Shown here piece after piece: positions 6,896 through 10,135 of a stretch of 10,135 bases of DNA. Numbering within the stretch: position 1 is the stretch's first letter; each line of letters starts with the position of its first letter. The stretch covers positions 1 to 10,135 of the forward strand of contig RFPX01000031.1 in NCBI GenBank assembly GCA_009925955.1, in the 5' to 3' direction. Source of the DNA: Betaproteobacteria bacterium. Lineage in GTDB: Bacteria; Pseudomonadota; Gammaproteobacteria; Burkholderiales; Burkholderiaceae_C. The notes under the pieces were generated by a model. It was given only the letters and a program-made list of their open reading frames with translations, ran no database searches and had not been told where the DNA came from. The position numbers and the translations under genes were made by a program.

Positions 6896-7857
6896 GTACG
6901 ATGGCCATTGAAGATGATCGAGCCTTGAACCGGCTGCCGCACGTCCTGCAGGATGGTTTTGCGAGTCTGTTGCAGGCGCTGCAGGCCCAGCGCCGCAGCG
7001 CGGTGGTCAGCTGTGCCCATGCCGAAGCCTTGGAGGGTGTTGCACGGGTGTTGGCCCGACAGCTGCGTCAAGTCCCTGGGCTTCGCCTGGAAATGCTGCA
7101 GGCCTTCAGCAGCGAAATGCTCCTGGCCCGCTTCAACGACCACGTGGAGGCCTTGCCCCTGGAGCAGGCTCGTCAGGAGGGCGTCCAGCAGCAGGGGCTC
7201 ACCGTTTGGATGGTTCGCTTGACCAGCCGCCTGGAGTGGCACGAGGTGAACCTGCTGCTGAGCATGGTCCAAAGTTTTCCGGGCACGGGTGTTCGACTCC
7301 TCTTGCTGTGTGCAAACGACGCCGTCTCCGACCAGGTGCGTGCCTTGCGATCGCGATGGGGCACCAGCCTGCACCACTGGGATGTATCGGACGCTCACCG
7401 CGTCTCCCGCGATGCCGCTGAGCATGCTCGGGTCGCCAAAGTGGCGCAGCCCGAACGTCCCAGTCCGGTTGCTATTCAGAACCAGGATGCCGCGGCGCGA
7501 CAGGCGCCACTGGGGGCCGGTTGGGTGCGGGCCTTGCTTCGCTACAGCACAGCGGGCACGCGTGCCGCGCTGCGGTGGGTGCCGCATTTGGCCAGCACCC
7601 GTTGGTTGAAAGGTCTGGCCACCATCTGCTCCAGCCCTGCTGTGTGGATGCTGCGGATGCCCCGCCTTCAGCCTCGATGGAAGTGGGGTCTGGGCGGGCT
7701 CATGATGTCGCTCGGGGCCACGGCCGCAGCCTGGTGGCAGGCGCGGCCCGATGCTGGGCTCAGCCCGAACCATCCCTTGCGGCGCCCGGTGCCTGAGATC
7801 GTTGAGTTGCTCGAGGATGTGCGAACCCCCAGCGTTCAACAAGAGAACCGTTCATGA
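6892..7857 (+). CDS. Unrecognised single-pass membrane protein, possible degenerate P-loop domain (orfX)
   Basis: I do not recognise this 321-residue protein. Residues about 15-167 read as alternating helices and hydrophobic strands: SAVVSCA (36-42), LRLEMLQAF (64-72), LTVWMVRLT (103-111), VRLLLLCA (134-141) and LHHWDVSDA (160-168). This order is reminiscent of AAA+/P-loop proteins, but there is no GxxxxGK Walker A and the strand that would carry Walker B lacks its acidic pair. ATP binding is therefore not supported. A Gln/Pro/Ala-rich stretch follows (182-208), then a Trp/Arg-rich region (211-263) and one likely membrane helix (about 264-282, WGLGGLMMSLGATAAAWW). The basic flank RMPRLQPRWK suggests a cytoplasmic N-terminal domain and a ~39-residue periplasmic tail. 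ATGA overlaps with flhB and with the next gene, and the strong ribosome binding site, support that it is real and co-expressed with the export gate. A role in flagellar assembly or placement is only inference from context. Confidence 0.8.
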   Translation: MSTMAIEDDRALNRLPHVLQDGFASLLQALQAQRRSAVVSCAHAEALEGVARVLARQLRQVPGLRLEMLQAFSSEMLLARFNDHVEALPLEQARQEGVQQQGLTVWMVRLTSRLEWHEVNLLLSMVQSFPGTGVRLLLLCANDAVSDQVRALRSRWGTSLHHWDVSDAHRVSRDAAEHARVAKVAQPERPSPVAIQNQDAAARQAPLGAGWVRALLRYSTAGTRAALRWVPHLASTRWLKGLATICSSPAVWMLRMPRLQPRWKWGLGGLMMSLGATAAAWWQARPDAGLSPNHPLRRPVPEIVELLEDVRTPSVQQENRS

Positions 7858-8363
7858 GCGACGCCACCCCATCAGCCAAGCCCGGCGTGTTGCGGCAAGA
7901 AGGGCCCCACCGCGTCACGGTGGCGCCTGGTGCAACCTCGGCGCTGGCACCGTCCGTGGGGCCGGCGGCCCCGCGTCTTCGGCCTGCGGTGGGTGCGCAG
8001 CGGCCTGCCGTGCCCGCTGGGGGCGAACCGGCACATGCGCGCGAAGCGGGCCTGCGTCAGCGTGCAGCGGGGGTGTCAGGTTCGGTCACCGAGGTTCGGC
8101 GATTGCCCGGCCGTTCAGCCATCCCTGGTGCGTTTGCGCCGGAGGGCCATGGCTCCAGATCGGGCCAGCCATCGGCTGCCGCCAGCGCATTGGAACAACG
8201 GCTGTCGGCCCTGGCCGAACTCAACACAAACACCACCAAGACCGTCACAAGCTTTGAGCTGGGTGTGGGCCAGGTGGAGCGGTCTTCCAGCGCAGCACAA
8301 ACCGGTGAGCACACTTCACCAGACAAGCCCAAGCGCAGCCTATTCAAGAGGAGAACACCATGA
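7854..8363 (+). CDS. Unrecognised basic low-complexity protein (orfY)
   Basis: This is a 169-residue product with no family I recognise. It is rich in Ala, Pro, Gly, Ser and Arg and looks mostly disordered (residues 1-107). One segment with helical or coiled-coil character follows at about 108-142 (AAASALEQRLSALAELN, then TNTTKTVTSFELGVGQVE). The C-terminus is strongly basic (KPKRSLFKRRTP). No signal peptide or membrane helix is visible, so it is probably cytoplasmic. Two other long open frames overlap this stretch. I chose this one because its start overlaps the previous stop (ATGA at 7854) and its stop overlaps the next start (ATGA at 8360), the same arrangement as its neighbours, with an AAGAGA at 7841-7846 as a plausible ribosome binding site. 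Coding status is less sure than for its neighbours because low-complexity, high-GC sequence stays open in several frames. Confidence 0.65.
   Translation: MSDATPSAKPGVLRQEGPHRVTVAPGATSALAPSVGPAAPRLRPAVGAQRPAVPAGGEPAHAREAGLRQRAAGVSGSVTEVRRLPGRSAIPGAFAPEGHGSRSGQPSAAASALEQRLSALAELNTNTTKTVTSFELGVGQVERSSSAAQTGEHTSPDKPKRSLFKRRTP
8346..8353 (+). promoter_or_regulatory. Ribosome binding site of orfZ
   Basis: AAGAGGAG lies 6 nt before ATG 8360. It is the strongest Shine-Dalgarno sequence in the window and supports both the start and the idea that this gene is well translated. Confidence 0.75.
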
Positions 8364-9472
8364 GCGAACAAGCCCAGACGCCCGAGCAGCAGCCGGACCC
8401 TGCCGCTTCCGCTGCATCGCAAGCGCCGGCGGTGGCCGAGTCCGATTCCCCCGCGCCTGCTGACGCGTCCGCCTCTGCACAGGCCGGCGGGTTTTCGCCG
8501 ATGCCCGAGCCACCGGAGGCGGACCCGGCGTCCGTGCTCAATCCCGAGATGGCAGAGCCGGCCCTTGAAGAGCCAGCGCCTGCGCACGAAGCACCGAAGG
8601 GCCCCAGCTTTGAAGAGGAGCTGGAGCGGCTGTCCACCTTGGCCACCGAGTCGGCCCTGCAGGCCGTTGCCAGTTCGGCAGCGGCGCAAAAGATGGACAC
8701 CCTGTCGGGTCTGGTTTTGGATGCCGCCGAGCTGGCCAATCGCTCGGCAGCCGCTGGTGCCGCTGCCGGTGCCAAGCTCTTGGAGACCCAAACGGCGCTG
8801 GAGGCTGAGCTGGCGCGTGCCCGCAAGCACAACAAGATTGCCTTGGGCGTGGCCGGTGGCATTGCCGTGGCCGGGGTGGTGCTGACAGCGGCTGTGGTCA
8901 CGCAGGTGTCCAGCCGAATGGCGAAGTTGGACGCCACGCTCTTGGCCGTGGGCAAGCGCTATGTGGAGATGAACGCCGGCCTGGAAAGCCTGACGCTGCT
9001 CAACGACAGCTTGGCCGAGATGCAGGTCAAGCAGGATGCCTTTGCCCAGCTGCAGTCGAAGTTGACCACCAACCTGGAAGAGGCGAGCAAGGCATCGCAA
9101 GGCTTGGTCACCCAGGTGCCCCAGGCCACGGCCAAGGAAGTGCAAGCCCGCACGGCAGCCCTGATGCAACAGGTGCAATCGATCGACTCCCGTGTGGCCG
9201 CCCAAGGCAATGCGGTCAAGAAGATGGCCGATGAGGTCAAGGCCATGCAAGGGCAACAGGAGAACTTGGGCGCGCTCAAGCGCGACGTGGAGGCCTTGGT
9301 GATCCTGCAGCGCGAGCGCTACTTGGAGGCTGCCAAGGCAGCCGGCGTGGCACCTGCAGCCAAGGGCCCGGTGGTGGCCCCGCCGCCGCCCCGCACGGTG
9401 CAGTACCCGCGTCCTCAGCCGCCTGCAGCCGATGGTGCGGCGCCGGGCAGCTCAGCGCCTCCTTCCCGTTGA
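8360..9472 (+). CDS. Unrecognised membrane-anchored coiled-coil protein (orfZ)
   Basis: This is a 370-residue protein of unknown family. Layout: an acidic Pro/Ala/Ser-rich disordered N-terminus (1-82); a helical, Ala/Leu/Glu-rich segment (83-155, starting FEEELERLSTLATESALQ); a basic flank RARKHNK (153-159); one membrane helix (about 160-184, IALGVAGGIAVAGVVLTAAVV); a long helical, Gln/Ala/Lys-rich region with coiled-coil character (about 186-335, including LNDSLAEMQVKQDAFAQLQS); and a Pro-rich tail (about 345-370, with APPPPRTVQYPRPQPP). The positive charges before the helix suggest that the N-terminus is cytoplasmic and the coiled coil periplasmic. This resembles the general layout of membrane tethers and scaffold proteins, but no named family is evident. 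The gene overlaps orfY by ATGA, ends the + strand operon, and points toward motB. A link to the stator or basal body is inference from context only. Confidence 0.82.
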   Translation: MSEQAQTPEQQPDPAASAASQAPAVAESDSPAPADASASAQAGGFSPMPEPPEADPASVLNPEMAEPALEEPAPAHEAPKGPSFEEELERLSTLATESALQAVASSAAAQKMDTLSGLVLDAAELANRSAAAGAAAGAKLLETQTALEAELARARKHNKIALGVAGGIAVAGVVLTAAVVTQVSSRMAKLDATLLAVGKRYVEMNAGLESLTLLNDSLAEMQVKQDAFAQLQSKLTTNLEEASKASQGLVTQVPQATAKEVQARTAALMQQVQSIDSRVAAQGNAVKKMADEVKAMQGQQENLGALKRDVEALVILQRERYLEAAKAAGVAPAAKGPVVAPPPPRTVQYPRPQPPAADGAAPGSSAPPSR

Positions 9473-9505
9473 TCGGGTGCGGCTGCCGCGCCGTTCAGCC
9501 TTCTC

Positions 9506-9526
9506 AGCCCGCAGCAAGAACGGGCT
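9506..9526. repeat. Short inverted repeat (hairpin) in convergent gap
   Basis: AGCCCG (9506-9511) pairs with CGGGCT (9521-9526) around a 9-nt loop. On the + strand it is followed by CAATAAAAAAA rather than a T-tract, so it is not a standard intrinsic terminator by itself. It might protect the 3' end of the orfZ transcript or help stop it. Confidence 0.4.
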
Positions 9527-9530
9527 CAAT

Positions 9531-9558
9531 AAAAAAAGGGCGCTGGGAAGCGCCCTTT
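9531..9558 (-). terminator. Intrinsic terminator of motB (possibly bidirectional)
   Basis: There is a perfect 10-bp stem AAAGGGCGCT (9535-9544) / AGCGCCCTTT (9549-9558) with a 4-nt loop GGGA. The A-run at 9531-9537 becomes a T7 tract when read on the minus strand, so this is a textbook terminator for motB, starting 13 nt after its stop. On the + strand the stem is followed only by TTTGC, so termination of the flagellar/orfXYZ transcript here would be weaker. Confidence 0.85.
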
Positions 9559-9571
9559 GCTCATGGCTTCA

Positions 9572-10135
9572 TCAGTTCTTGTGAAGCACCGTCACGCTGA
9601 TGCGGCGGTTGCGCGGGTCTGCGGGGTCTCGCGAGTTGAAGGGCATCGTATCGGCCACGCCCTCAATCTTCGCAAAGCGGCTGGCCGGGATGTTGCGCCT
9701 CTCCAGTGCGGCCCGGGTGGACTCGGCGCGCTCCGCTGAAAGGGACCAGTTGCTGCGGTCATCGCCTGGGCCGAAGGGGATGCTGTCGGTGTGGCCGCGC
9801 ACGGCAAGCTTGTTGTCCAGCTTGGCCACCGCAGCGGCCACTTCAGCCACCAACGCCTCTGACTTTGGCAGCAACTTCGACGTGCCCAGGCCGAACATGG
9901 AGAAGTCGGCCTTGTCGATGATGTCGATGCGCAGGCCGTCCTTCTCGCGGGTGAACTGAACCTGGTCTTTCACGTTTTCAAAGCGCTTGCTCTGGGCCAG
10001 TTTCTGCTTGAGTTCGCGCTCGAGCTTGTCAAAGTTGTCCTGTTCCTGCTGCTCCTGGGCTTCCTTGCGCTTGGCCTCTTCGTCCAGGTTGCCCGAGCCC
10101 GTGCGGTCGGCGGGGTTGTTCTCCGTCGGGCCGCC
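9572..10135 (-). CDS. motB: Flagellar motor stator protein MotB (N-terminal part outside window)
   Basis: MotB anchors the stator to peptidoglycan and, with MotA, forms the ion channel. The C-terminal 187 residues are visible, read from 10135 down to a TGA at 9574-9572; the frame is open to the right edge. A GTG at 9973 is an internal valine codon, not a start. The visible part starts with a Gly/Pro/Asn-rich stretch, followed by a highly charged helical linker (LDEEAKRKEAQEQQEQ). Then come the MotB-typical GLRIDIIDKADFSMF segment and an OmpA-like peptidoglycan-binding domain with RGHTDSIPFG and NWSLSAERAESTRAAL, ending NRRISVTVLHKN. The Asp and Arg positions that contact peptidoglycan in this fold (HTD and LSAERA) are present. 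The membrane helix with the proton-carrying Asp is off the window, so proton or sodium use cannot be judged. The gene is convergent to the flagellar operon. motA is expected upstream, to the right of the window, if the common motAB order holds. Confidence 0.93.
   Translation of the reverse strand, partial: GGPTENNPADRTGSGNLDEEAKRKEAQEQQEQDNFDKLERELKQKLAQSKRFENVKDQVQFTREKDGLRIDIIDKADFSMFGLGTSKLLPKSEALVAEVAAAVAKLDNKLAVRGHTDSIPFGPGDDRSNWSLSAERAESTRAALERRNIPASRFAKIEGVADTMPFNSRDPADPRNRRISVTVLHKN

Noticed and set aside
7751..8463. Two alternative + strand frames (7751-8257 and 7930-8463) overlapping orfY
   Set aside because: They do not fit the ATGA-overlap chain, have no ribosome binding site that I can see, and have Cys/Trp/Arg-rich shadow composition. 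Kept in mind because orfY itself is low-complexity.
8057..9256. 399-codon minus-strand open frame opposite orfY/orfZ
   Set aside because: Its composition (His, Gly, Leu and Arg runs) is that of an antisense shadow of the Ala/Gln/Glu-rich orfZ. No start context or recognisable domain.
9600..9959. 119-codon + strand frame opposite motB
   Set aside because: The minus-strand frame is clearly the MotB peptidoglycan-binding domain. The + frame has no family features.
1..10135. CRISPR arrays, tRNA/rRNA genes, insertion sequences or prophage parts
   Set aside because: No regularly spaced repeats, RNA gene signatures, transposase-like proteins or terminal inverted repeats were seen.

Overview
The window is high-GC, densely packed proteobacterial DNA. 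It carries the distal part of a flagellar operon in the order fliK (5'-truncated)-fliL-fliM-fliN-fliO-fliP-fliQ-fliR-flhB, all on the + strand. The GC-rich codon use, the fliLMNOPQR-flhB order and the style of the proteins suggest a betaproteobacterium, probably Burkholderiales (Comamonadaceae or a related family). That placement is an inference from family knowledge; no rRNA or marker gene is present.

Layout. 1-1475: the C-terminal ~490 residues of the hook-length protein FliK. 1497-3466: FliL (stator/basal body), then the C-ring proteins FliM and FliN. 3472-5735: FliO, FliP, FliQ and FliR, the assembly factor and core of the export gate. 5732-6895: FlhB, the substrate-specificity switch that FliK signals to. 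The genes are separated by very short gaps or 4-nt overlaps (fliO/fliP, fliR/flhB), as expected for one transcript. The promoter must lie left of the window.

6892-9472: flhB is followed not by flhA but by three genes I do not recognise. Each starts inside the stop codon of the previous gene through an ATGA overlap. I call them orfX, orfY and orfZ. OrfX (321 aa) has a predicted cytoplasmic alpha/beta domain that looks like a P-loop fold without a Walker A motif, plus one C-terminal membrane helix. OrfY (169 aa) is basic, low-complexity and probably disordered. OrfZ (370 aa) has an acidic Pro/Ala-rich N-terminus, one membrane helix near residues 160-184 and a long, probably periplasmic, helical/coiled-coil region. 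The coupling to flhB implies co-expression with the export gate. This cassette is the most likely place for an undescribed flagellar accessory system.

9473-9571 is a short convergent intergenic region. It holds a strong intrinsic terminator oriented for the minus-strand gene and a second, smaller hairpin. 9572-10135 (minus strand) is the C-terminal part of MotB, the peptidoglycan-anchored stator protein, cut by the right edge. The whole window is therefore motility-related: export and hook-length control, switch and stator genes, with the unknown trio lying between flhB and motB.
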